From NCBI GenBank assembly GCA_028274465.1, contig CM051455.1, positions 116,349,547 through 116,413,546 on the forward strand: a stretch of 64,000 nucleotides of DNA, given 5' to 3'. The notes beneath the pieces were generated by a model that saw only the letters and a program-made list of their open reading frames with translations, was not told where the DNA came from and did no database searches. This stretch comes from Plantago ovata (lineage: Eukaryota > Streptophyta > Magnoliopsida > Lamiales > Plantaginaceae). The position numbers and the translations under genes were made by a program. Numbering within the stretch: position 1 is the stretch's first letter; every line of letters starts with the position of its first letter. Of this stretch, positions 55,233-64,000 are shown one piece after another.

Positions 55233-56812
55233 CTTTTTTTATTCCTTAGCCTGTAGAAGTTCTTCCTTCTTGCAACACTCGCACTTAACAACCTTCTTGA
55301 TGGTGATTTTTCAGGTAGATCACCAGCCAATGTAATGGCATTCGACTTCACAGTGTTGCTAGGCAGCTTGCCTTGTTCCCTACTTGTTCCTCGGTCGATC
55401 AACTCTTGCATCTTTTGATGGGCAAGCCTAGTGCTCTCTTCCAACCTATCAAGCCTTGCCCTAGTCTTCTCAGAATCTTCTTCATAACGTTTGAGAAAAC
55501 TTTGGGTGTGATCAACCATCTTCTGCAAGTTCTCCATCAGTTGAGCCGACTTCGACTTCTGTGGCTCTTTCAGAGCGGGGTTTTCGCAGTGATCATTACC
55601 ATAGTTTAGCCTACTACGGTCTTGGTTAGGGCCATAAGTTTGGTTAGCCGGTGCATATCCTTGATTGTTTCGGAATCCTCTTCTCCAAAATCCACCACGA
55701 GGATTCCTACCGTCTTGTCCGTAGCTAACTTCTTGAGTACCAAACTCCGTAGCAAAGGCTTCTTCTTCGCCTCCTCGAGCCCAGTTGCCATCATCGTATG
55801 CCAACTCCGATCTACACATATGAGCCCCATGCCCATAGTTCTTGCAAATTGGGCATACTTCGTTCGAAACAGTTGTTCCGCTGGCGCTCTTGAGGACTTG
55901 CTTCAATTTGTTGGTAAAGCACTCGAATTGATCCCCATTCGCCCTATACATAGGGGCTTCTTGAGTCGGTGGAGCTTCAGGTCCACGTCTCTTAACCATT
56001 GCTCTTGGGTCCTTGAACTGCGAACCCTTAGCAAGCCTTTCGAAAACTGCCCAGACGACTTCTGCGGTTTCCTCCCAAATGTTGCCTCGGCATTGGAAAT
56101 CCACCACTTGTTGGTTCTCGAAGGTTAGTCCATTGTAGAAGTGTTGGACTAGGTCAGAAAGTTCAAAACCATGGTGAGGGCACTTGTTCGTGAGATCTTG
56201 GAACCTCTCAAACGCGGTGTAGATGGTCTCATCATAGTCCTGCTTGAATCCAGTGATTTGCGCCTTTAGCGCGGTAGTCAAGGTGTGAGGGAAGTATTTC
56301 TCCATGAAAGCTGAAAAAACCTTCTCCCAAGTGTCCAGCGAGCCTGCTGGTAGAGAACTCAACGATGACTTGGCTCTGTCGCCAAGTCCCATAGCAAAAA
56401 CCTTCATCCTCAACTCATCCGTTGTTATTTCAGCTCCGGGTCGTGGGAGTTGGTTGACGAAATCATCGATATCGTGCAAGTACCCCATCACATCTTCCCT
56501 TGATAAGCCATAGAACCTCGGAAGTTGTTGGAATGCGTGGTTCTTGATTTCCAGATCTCGAGTTGCAGACGAAAGAACAATCGTCGGTCCCCTCATACGA
56601 TCCTTGGTGGGTTGAACCCATGCTTTCAGTGGTCTAGCTTCTGCCATTCCGTCGATTTCCTTGAAAAGAATGTGTAGAGATTCAGAGAAATCGGTTTCCT
56701 CTATTTCCTCTAGCGCGCGCCTTTCGAGTAGTCGCCTTCTTTGGTGGTAGACTCTGTCGATCTCAGCAATTGAATCAGCAAGCGGTGTTCCTGCAGAACG
56801 TGTATGCGGCAT
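55121..56812 (-). CDS. Family A gag
   Basis: 563 codons (minus) from the ATG at 56812 (MPHTRSAGTP). Residues ~90-260 hold the Retrotrans_gag capsid domain: RMKVFAMGLGDRAKSSLSSLPAGSLDTWEKVFSAF and NKCPHHGFELSDLVQHFYNGL, Athila style. A CCHC-like knuckle CPICKNYGHGAHMC lies at ~residue 325, followed by a Gly/Asn/Arg-rich stretch and a coiled-coil-like segment (QLMENLQKMVDHTQSFLKRYEEDSEKTRARLDRLEES). After the A7 run (55234-55240) the ORF continues ~37 codons in what is probably the wrong frame; the protease is in the -1 frame. Apart from that it is intact. A second copy starts at 63690. Confidence 0.92.
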   Translation of the reverse strand: MPHTRSAGTPLADSIAEIDRVYHQRRRLLERRALEEIEETDFSESLHILFKEIDGMAEARPLKAWVQPTKDRMRGPTIVLSSATRDLEIKNHAFQQLPRFYGLSREDVMGYLHDIDDFVNQLPRPGAEITTDELRMKVFAMGLGDRAKSSLSSLPAGSLDTWEKVFSAFMEKYFPHTLTTALKAQITGFKQDYDETIYTAFERFQDLTNKCPHHGFELSDLVQHFYNGLTFENQQVVDFQCRGNIWEETAEVVWAVFERLAKGSQFKDPRAMVKRRGPEAPPTQEAPMYRANGDQFECFTNKLKQVLKSASGTTVSNEVCPICKNYGHGAHMCRSELAYDDGNWARGGEEEAFATEFGTQEVSYGQDGRNPRGGFWRRGFRNNQGYAPANQTYGPNQDRSRLNYGNDHCENPALKEPQKSKSAQLMENLQKMVDHTQSFLKRYEEDSEKTRARLDRLEESTRLAHQKMQELIDRGTSREQGKLPSNTVKSNAITLAGDLPEKSPSRRLLSASVARRKNFYRLRNKKRTLVLTKVMRSKRIPSHSLKASMLRWGLASLKMSVPH

Positions 56813-56932
56813 ACACTATCTGTAACAGACTAGGAAAGCAGTATCAGAGATTAAAAAGGAAAACTAAAACTAGTAGGATTAGGAATCTAAAGCTGAAAAT
56901 ATAAACAAATTAAACAGAAAAAAGGAGTATAG

Positions 56933-56950
56933 TCCCCGGCAACGGCGCCA
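56933..56950 (-). promoter_or_regulatory. Family A primer-binding site (tRNA-Asp type)
   Basis: The minus strand reads TGGCGCCGTTGCCGGGGA three bases from the LTR end. Confidence 0.93.
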
Positions 56951-56953
56951 ATA

Positions 56954-58226
56954 TGATGGACGCGCGGATGTCGTGCTCCGAGCGAATCAAATAAATTTGT
57001 TATTTAGCCAAAGGAAATCCACAACTACAACGAAAACCGTAGTGTAGCAGTAGAATGACTCGAGTGTCGTTCTCTCAGGACTATAACTAGCTTTATCAAA
57101 TTTAATTTAGAATATAAAAACAGCAGACAGATAGCAAAGGGGTTTTCTAACAGATAATGGAGATTGGTGATAGTATGATCCTTCAAAGAATAACGGGTCG
57201 ATAATCATGCATAAATTCCTCGGTCTTGCATGGAGATCATTGATCAATCTAATGTCCTGTTGCAATTATTAAGCACTACGAAGATAACGGGTCTGACAAG
57301 TCAATCACTATTGTCCTAATGTGTTCCGTAATTATTCAACATTACGAAGATAAACTCGCGTACAGGTCGACGAGGGTCCAATTGTGCATAATAATTAATA
57401 CAACATACGAGAATTTAGGTTGAGCCTGATCAACGAAATAAAGCAATAACACGGAGTATAATGCGCGATATAGCCATTAGCATGATTATCTTCCCTTCGC
57501 TAAGAATTCACATACTACCACCAACGATAAGTTTAGCTACTCATAATAGGCATGCAATCAACAGAAATCATAGACGAAAACATGTTGAAAGATAAATAAA
57601 AATAAGTAGAATAAACTGTAAGATACAAAGTTACCGAAGGTTGTCAATCTCCGGAGAATTGCGATCCTACAAGCTCCAATCCGCTATGAAAAAGTGTCCC
57701 CTAAGCTACGAACCCCCAGAAGAGGCTCTGGGAAGTCCCTACCTAAAACTACAGAGAGAGGTGAGAAAGTAGGTCTGGAAAAGTATGATTTTCGGAGAAA
57801 ACTGAGCAACTATATATAGGCCTCGAAATACTGTGGGGCGGTTCGTCCCACGTCTGGGGCGGTTCGCCCCAGAGAATTTCTCACGGAATTCCGCGTTTCC
57901 GACGCGTTTTTGGATTTCTTCCCCTTTTCGGACTCGGTTTCTGACTTCTAGTGGCCTTCTAACCTCCAAATTCGACCCCTAGACTCCAAATCCTATCCGG
58001 AAACCTTCAGATACTCCAAATAGGCTTCTGGAACACCAATTCCTTGTCAACTTCAATATAATTGCCCGGAAATCCTCGAATTTCAACCAAAACCTGTAAA
58101 ATAAAATCTAAAGGGAAACGTGACACTATTCTAATAAAATGTACTAAAATATAGCTAAATTAACATAGAGGATAGCTAAAATAGGTGAAAAAGACTCAAA
58201 TGAAAGTGTAAAATACACATTCATCA
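56954..58226 (-). repeat. Family A 5' LTR
   Basis: 1,273 bp, near-identical to 49889-51163. Hairpin cluster at 57832-57871, next to TATATATAGG. Confidence 0.95.
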
Positions 58227-58231
58227 ACGAG

Positions 58232-59572
58232 AGTGATTTCGGAGTTCCAACGAAGATTGTGGAGCCATTTGAGTGAAGCATGTGTATGTTGGAACTTAAC
58301 TTTACTGGACCAGTCATAGTATTTTATAGATCTCTATCATATGAAATTAGATTGAGCTCAAACTAGCAGCAACGCGAAGAGGACTCGAAGTACTATCCAA
58401 GCATATAAAGAACGCCCGTGCATGGGACCCACGGACGCGCATGCAATCATCAGAAGATGGGACAGCACTAAAGACCCTAACCCCTGACCGAATCCTGGAC
58501 AGGAAAATAATATAAAACGCCTATTTTCTTGCATCTTCCTCATAAATTTCATACCTTAGACTTAGTTGAAACCCTACGAGCGAAATTTGCTTGCCTTCTA
58601 GTGTACTCAATTCTTGTTGGTTTTACTCCATTGAGACGATTTATGTTCATCAACATACCCTAGGACTATTGGATCAGTTGAAGTATTTCATGTTCGATGC
58701 CTTTGTGATAGATTGGTAATACAATTACTTCTCTTGATCTTTTAATTATCTGGGTACTTCTAATTATCTGGTACTTCTATGAATATGATGAATGTTTTTA
58801 CTGTTGACGTTGTGTGTGTGACAACATGATTATGTAAAAACCTTCTCCTTGGTTGTGTATGATGGATTAGGATTGTAAGCATCCTATGAGAAACTCAGCC
58901 GCATATCCAATAGTAATTGTTCTTCGGGTTAAAACCCTAGGTTCGACACCAAATTGGATCATATGGCCATAGTGCTTACTCGTAGATAGGATGACCATTG
59001 ACCATCAAGAAAGCTAACTTTATCCTTGCTACTATCTCTGCCACTAACGCTTTCTTCTCAATAGTTTATTCCATCAAGGTTGACCTCTGTTTAAGTTCTA
59101 CTAGGAATTTTCATAACAAAACCCCCCATCTTTTACTTTTCAACTGATTTATTCACTTGTGTTTGACGACAACCTAGTTAGGTGCATGAGAAAACGACAC
59201 TTAATTGGGATCAACTTACCACTGCACTATTGTTTTTGGTGTAGTAGAAGTTGGTTCTTGGTTACAAATAATTTAATCAACAAAGATAGGACATACAATA
59301 AATTGATTTTAAGTCACTCAAAAAGAAGATTTTGAGAAAAAATGCAATTTTTCATGAACAAAGTCTTCAAAGCAATTTTTAGAACGCATAAATTGGTTAT
59401 ACAACTTAATTTGGTGTTCATCTCTTCTTTTTTCTTTCATTTTTACTCTTATTTTTATTTTATTTTATTTTACGATCTCATAATTTTCCAATTTGCATTA
59501 TCATGGATAATTTCTCCCTGTTTGGTGTGTAGTAGTAGAAGTTCACACGGTTCTCGCCTTAGTATTTTTTGG
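58232..59572. other. Degenerate, probably old Athila-type LTR sequence
   Basis: No credible ORF. The segment 59180-59280 resembles the LTR end block of Gypsy-C (AACGACACT..., CAACTT-CCA-TGCACT-TTGT, TAATCAA), so this may be an old LTR. A tandem TAATTATCTGGTACTTC pair lies at about 58741-58778, and AT-rich runs near 59440. Confidence 0.4.
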
Positions 59573-60408
59573 TGTTGAAATATGTCCAGTCCGCATGTAC
59601 GAACTGGAGCGGTCTAAGAGCACGACGAAGCATCAAGGGTCGTCCCTCAAGGGGCGCGACCACACCCAAGTATGTCACTAAGGTGTGGTTAGACCAACAT
59701 AGGGTCCGACCATCACTAAGAGGCCAACCCTCAAGATAAGCTCACTACAAGGACAATGCAGCTATTGGGCTCGAGGAGCATCTCTAGGGCTCGAGGAGGA
59801 CCTTACGTCAAGGGAACACCCTCTGAGAGAAACTAGGTAGAGCACTACTCGGACCACATACGTAAGAGGAAGGCACGAGGACCAAGGGCGACCACCCATG
59901 GTCGCTCCCTGTGGGACCCGTCTTCCAGATTACTCCATGGGACCCGAAAAGTCTATATTGCCCTCTCAACCCTAGCCAAGATGTTTGGGCCAAAGCCCAT
60001 GGACCTCTTTAATGGGCTTGGGCCTAAGGAGGCTTCAATCTCGTCCGGACACCTGTCACGATCCTACATGGAATGAAATTAAAATACTATGAGTATATAA
60101 AGGACTCATTCATTACCCAGCGGGTAAGCATTAAGATCTCTCACCTACCACTCACCCACCACATTTACTACTCGTACTAGGGAAGCCTCAAAGCTCCCTA
60201 CACGTAAAGTCGTCCCTCCGGTTTGATCCTCGACAAACCGGGCACGAGGTTCTAACCCCCCCCCCCCCTCTAGTCTATTTCAGGTACAAGGAAGCTACAA
60301 GAAGGGTTCCTATCATTCTAAGAGGAACACTACATGAACAAGACCTAGAATAGCTTGTTGTGACGATCAACTGCGAACTTAGAAAGAAGTACGAATTACC
60401 CTTCCACA
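59573..60408 (+). repeat. Tat-E 5' LTR
   Basis: 836 bp starting TGTTGAAATATG and ending CCTTCCACA just before a primer site. GC-richer than its neighbours, with a TATA box (TATATAA, 60094-60100) and a run of C at 60257-60269. LTR start inferred from TG...CA and the primer site, as no second LTR is in view. Confidence 0.8.
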
Positions 60409-60410
60409 TT

Positions 60411-60428
60411 TGGCGCCGTCTGTGGGAA
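60411..60428 (+). promoter_or_regulatory. Tat-E primer-binding site
   Basis: TGGCGCCGTCTGTGGGAA two bases after the LTR; the sequence commonly seen at this place in Tat-lineage gypsy elements. Confidence 0.85.
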
Positions 60429-60490
60429 ACGACACTAAAGGTCATTCCTAGCCTTGCTGGTCGAGCCAAGTACTCTCCTCGTGACACTTC

Positions 60491-61941
60491 ATGAAGATGC
60501 CTCCCAGAAGAAGCAACCGTCTTGCTAATGCACCACCCAGGAATCCTCCTCGACCCAGGGGCCGTCCCCATTCAAGCGGTCGAGGAGGAGGAAGGGCAGC
60601 TGCTCCAAGGGTACCAAGAAATAATAATGTTGCGAGGAACCAAGATTATACGGAGGGGGCATTTACCAATGTCACTAACTCCCAAGAAGAGAGATCAGGG
60701 GAAAATAATCCGCAAGGAATCCCGGTTGGGAGTTCCTATGGAGCGTTGAGAGTCACAAACAACGCCGCACCGAGAGGGAAACCTCCTCAAGTAGCAATTA
60801 ATCCACCTCCCATAGCAGTGAATCCTCCTCAACCGGCCGCATTGAATTTCACCCTTCCTAATGGACGTGTAGTCCGACCATCAGATTTCGGGATGGGCGA
60901 AGCTCAATACGGCTTGTTCCTTCTTACGTTGCAAGGATATGTAGGGGATAATGAGGCTGCTAGAGTTAAAGCTGAACTCCAAGCTCGAGGAGTACCACAA
61001 GTACAAGTACACGAGCAACCTCGTGACACTTTGGTTTCCCCTCGTCAGGGAAGAGCACCAGTAGTGCAAGATGAAGCACATTCAAGAGCCAACACAAGGC
61101 CAATCCAATCTCGACTTGGACCTTCAAGAGTCCAATCTAGATTAGGACCACAAGGTGCCCCGGATGATTTGAGGGATTTGATTGATAGGAGGATACGCGC
61201 ATCGTAGCAAAACGTGGCTCAGCAAGAAAATCGAGCTCAGGTGGTCGCTACACCACCCACTCTCCCCAACCAAATCACGCCCAACCAAGTAACTCCTCAG
61301 AACCAACCCGAAGCAGTGGCGGAAAACAATGTCTTGAGAACCGTAGCTGAGGTAACCCCCTTGATCGACCCGATCACGGGGTGGAGGCTCACTCTGGAGG
61401 AACTCAACGCAAGGAAATCCGCACTTGATGCTCAGATAGATACCCTACGGGGAACCGTCCAAGAAAAGGAGCAAGACCAAGATCCAATCCTGTTATGCGA
61501 CGAGATAAGGAGCCACCAGGCCAAAATCGAAAGAGGTTTCCCCACTTTCGAATGTTATGATGGAACAAGTTGTCCGAAGGATTACTTGGTAAGATTTGGC
61601 ATGAAGATGGATGCTTATGGCCACGATTCGAGGACCAAGGCACTACTCTTCCCGGCTAACCTCTCTAGAGAAGCCATGAAATGGTGGTCACGCCTTCCTC
61701 ATCGCTCAATCAAGTCATATAGAGATCTCTGCAAGGAATTCTCTAAGCGATTCGAGAAGGTCATGAACACCAAGAGAAAAGTGAGGTACTTGGCCGAAAT
61801 TGTTCAGAAAAACAATGAAGACTTGAGGGACTTCATCAATCGCTTTCATGAAGCAGCCCTCCAAGTTGAAGATCAGTCGATCAATGAGAGAAAAGAATAC
61901 TTGTATGGTAACACTATCAACATCAAGTTCCAAGAGGTGCT
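60491..61941 (+). pseudogene. Tat-E gag (truncated)
   Basis: Plus strand. Start at 60491 (MKMPPRRSNRL) or the second Met at 60497. The N-terminal ~240 codons are Pro/Arg/Gly/Asn-rich and disordered; a TAG at 61205-61207 interrupts in frame. The second part (to 61941) has a coiled-coil-like EELNARKSALDAQIDTLRGTVQEKE and a clean Retrotrans_gag domain (FPTFECYDGTSCPKDYLVRF, LSREAMKWWSRLPHRSIKSYRDLCKEFSKRF, KNNEDLRDFINRFHEAAL). Cut at 61941 by a family B LTR. The nature of the neighbouring LTR and primer site supports Tat. Confidence 0.88.
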
Positions 61942-62274
61942 TGATGAACGTGTATTTTAAACTTTCATTCGAGTCTTTTTCACCAATTTAGCTATCCTCT
62001 AGGTTAATTTAGCTTATATTTTAGTGCATTTTATTAGAATAGTGTCACGTTTCCCTTTTCTTTGCATTTTTCAGGTTTTAGGTAAAAAAATGTATTTTTA
62101 TGGACAATATTGATGAAGAGGACGAAGTTTTGGTGTTTCGAGGACATTCGTGGTGTATCTAGAAGGTTCCGAATGAGACTTGAGGCCTAGAGGACGTGTT
62201 TCAAGGCTTAAAGGTCACTAGAAGGACAAATCCGAGTCCGAAAAGGAAACCAAGTCCAAAAACTCGCTAACCAC
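61942..62274 (+). repeat. Family B LTR fragment (plus strand)
   Basis: First ~333 bases of a family B LTR (TGATGAACGTGTATTTTAAAC), cut at 62274 by the family A element. Its last bases match the 40199-41409 subtype rather than 44526-45735. The remainder is presumably beyond the right edge. Confidence 0.88.
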
Positions 62275-63548
62275 TGATGAATGTGTATTTTACACTTTCA
62301 TTTGAGTCCTTTTCACCTATTTTAGCTATCCTCTATGTTAATTTAGCTATATTTTAGTACATTTTATTAGAATAGTGTCACGTTTCCCTTTAGATTTTAT
62401 TTTACAGATTTTGGTTGAAAAACGAGGATTTCCGAGCAATTATATTGAAGTTGACAAGGAATTGGTGTTCCAGAAGCCTATTTGGAGTATCTGAAGGTTT
62501 CCGGATAGGATTTGGACTCTAGGGGTCGAATCTGGAGGTTAGAAGGCCACTAGAAGTCAGAAACCGAGTCCGAAAAGGGGAAGTAATCCAAAAACGCGTC
62601 GAAAACGCGGAATTCCGCGAAAAATACTCCCGGGCGAACCACCCGGGACGTGGGGCGAACCGCCCCACACTTATTCGAGGCCTATATATAGTTGCTCAGA
62701 TTTTCTCCGAAATTCATACTTTTCCAAACCTATTCTCTCACCTTTCTCTGTAGTTTTAGGTAGGGACTTCCCAGAGCCTGTTATGGGGGTTTGTAGCTTA
62801 GGGGACACTTTTTCATAGCAGATTGGAGCTTGTAGGATCGCAATTCTTCGGAGATTGACAACCTTCGGTAACATTGTATCTTATAGTTTATTCTACTTAT
62901 TTTTATATATCTTTCAACATGTTTTCTTCTATGATTTCTGTTGATTGCATGCCTATTATGAGTAGCTAAACTTATCGTTGGTGTTAGTATGTGATTCTTG
63001 GCGAAGGGAAGATAATCATGCTAATGGCTATATCGCGCATTATACTCCGTGTTATTGCTTTATTTCGTTGATCAGGCTCAGCCTAAATTCTCGTATGTTG
63101 TATTAATTATTATGCACAATTGGACCCTCGTCGACCTATGCGCATGTTTATCTTCGTAGTGTTGAATAATTACGGAACACAATTGGACAATAGTGCTTGA
63201 CTTGTCAGTATCATTATCTTCGTAGTGCTTAATAATTGCAACAGGACATTAGATTGATCAAAGATCTCCATGCAAGACCGAGGAATTTACGCATGATTAT
63301 TGACCCGTTATGCTTTGAAGGATCATACTATCACCAATCTCCATTATCTGTTAGAAAAACCCCTTTGCTATTACGTCTGTTGTTTTATATTCTCTAGTTA
63401 AATAGATAAAGCTAGTTATAGTCCTGAGAGAACGACACTCGAGGTCATTCTACTGCTACACTACGGTTTTCGTTGTAGTTGTGAATTGCCTTTGGCTAAA
63501 TAACAAATTTATTTGCTTGAACCGGAACCGACAAACCCGCGTTCATCA
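62275..63548 (+). repeat. Family A 5' LTR (plus-strand copy)
   Basis: 1,274 bp, TGATGAATGTG...GCGTTCATCA. Two hairpins at 62629-62647 (CCCGGGCGAACCACCCGGG) and 62651-62667 (TGGGGCGAACCGCCCCA) stand directly before the TATA box. Confidence 0.94.
62683..62690 (+). promoter_or_regulatory. TATA box of family A LTR
   Basis: CCTATATATAG 16 bases after the hairpin pair; the same arrangement occurs in the minus-strand copies. Confidence 0.75.
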
Positions 63549-63551
63549 AAT

Positions 63552-63569
63552 TGGCGCCGTTGCCGGGGA
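63552..63569 (+). promoter_or_regulatory. Primer-binding site (tRNA-Asp type) of second family A element
   Basis: TGGCGCCGTTGCCGGGGA three bases after the LTR. Confidence 0.93.
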
Positions 63570-63689
63570 CTATACTCCTTTTTTCTGTTTAATTTGTTTA
63601 TATATTCAGCATTCAATTCCTAATTCTATTAGTTTTAGTTTTCCTTTTTAATCTCTGATACTGCTTTCCTAGTCTGTTACAGATAGTGT

Positions 63690-64000
63690 ATGCCGCATAC
63701 ACGATCTAAAGGAACACCGCTTGCTGATTCAATTGCTGAGATCGACAGACTCTACCACCAAAGAAGGCGACTACTCGAAAGGCGTGCACTAGAGGAAATA
63801 GAGGATACCGATTTCTCTGAATCTCTACACAGTCTATTCAAGGAAATCGACGGAATGGCAGAAGCTAGACCACTGAAATCATGGGTTCAACCCACCAAGG
63901 ATCGTATGAGGGGACCGGCGATTGTTCTTTCGTCTGCAACTCGAGATCTGGAAATCAAGAACCACGCATTCCAGCAACTTCCGAGGTTCTATGGCTTATC
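63690..64000 (+). CDS. Family A gag, N-terminal part
   Basis: Open from the ATG at 63690 to the window edge (about 104 codons). It closely matches the N-terminus of the gag at 56812 (MPHTRS..., SIAEIDRLYHQRRRLLERRALEEIE, WVQPTKDRMRGP), with a few substitutions (Ala/Lys at residue 7, Val/Leu in IDRLY). No break is seen in this part. The capsid domain would begin just beyond the edge. Confidence 0.92.
   Translation, partial: MPHTRSKGTPLADSIAEIDRLYHQRRRLLERRALEEIEDTDFSESLHSLFKEIDGMAEARPLKSWVQPTKDRMRGPAIVLSSATRDLEIKNHAFQQLPRFYGL

Larger units (their letters stand above)
49889..58226 (-). mobile_element. Family A gag-protease element, complete with target duplication
   Basis: 8.3 kb, minus strand, bordered by the perfect duplication ACGAG (49884-49888 and 58227-58231). 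Order: 5' LTR 56954-58226, primer site, gag, protease, ~1.9 kb with an unidentified ORF, 3' non-coding region, polypurine tract, 3' LTR 49889-51163. No RT, RNase H or integrase, so it is non-autonomous, of the kind called TR-GAG. The LTRs are nearly identical, so the insertion is recent. Confidence 0.93.
62275..64000 (+). mobile_element. Second family A element, running off the right edge
   Basis: LTR 62275-63548, primer site 63552-63569, gag start at 63690. Inserted in the family B LTR fragment; the left target site would be ACCAC (62270-62274). Confidence 0.9.

Noticed and set aside
58358-59578. Small ORFs in the degenerate stretch (58358-58552, 59342-59578)
   Set aside because: Short, hydrophobic or low complexity, no start context or domain.

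Overview
The window is a plant (angiosperm) heterochromatic segment made almost entirely of nested LTR retrotransposons. I see no host gene, tRNA, rRNA or CRISPR. The plant assignment rests on SIRE-like Ty1/copia, Athila-like Ty3/gypsy and Tat-like Ty3/gypsy coding domains, on initiator-tRNA-Met and tRNA-Asp type primer-binding sites, and on an antisense ORF of the kind known in Tat elements. The species cannot be named from the sequence. A run of exactly 100 N (20516-20615) marks a scaffold gap.

Layout. (1) 1-5609: Copia-A (minus strand, runs off the left edge) with 5' LTR, primer site, gag and protease; its gag is split by a solo LTR of gypsy family A (1021-2309, target duplication GGCAT). 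(2) 5610-31579: Copia-B, a SIRE-like element of roughly 14 kb (minus) with an unusually long extra ORF after pol (7379-12555). It is interrupted by a solo LTR of gypsy family B (14046-15354, duplication TGCAC) and by Gypsy-C (20616-30921, plus), an almost complete Athila-like element. Copia-A itself sits in the 3' LTR of Copia-B. (3) 31580-40198: Tat-D, the oldest layer, with pol on the minus strand and the antisense ORF, still showing two GT-AG introns, on the plus strand. (4) 40199-45735: a family B element (minus) with two LTRs, only a truncated gag, and different neighbours on its two sides. (5) 45736-49628: Copia-2, gag plus 5' LTR of a second SIRE-like copy. (6) 49889-58226: a complete family A element (minus, duplication ACGAG) carrying gag and protease but no reverse transcriptase or integrase. 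(7) 58232-61941: degenerate sequence, then the LTR and gag of a second Tat-like element (Tat-E). (8) 61942-64000: a family B LTR fragment cut by a second family A element (plus) that runs off the right edge.

How the parts relate. Gypsy-C (complete coding set, recently disabled) and families A and B (gag-pro only, gag fragment only) share the tRNA-Asp primer site, LTR ends of the form TGATGAA...CATCA, an R/U5-like block, and a 3' non-coding region with repeated hairpin-plus-polypurine modules. This looks like an autonomous/non-autonomous partnership. The most striking unexplained signal is a GC-rich hairpin, GCG-N3-CGC flanked by arms that differ between families yet stay complementary. It occurs in clusters in all the LTRs of families A, B and C that extend far enough to include it, and again inside each internal region.
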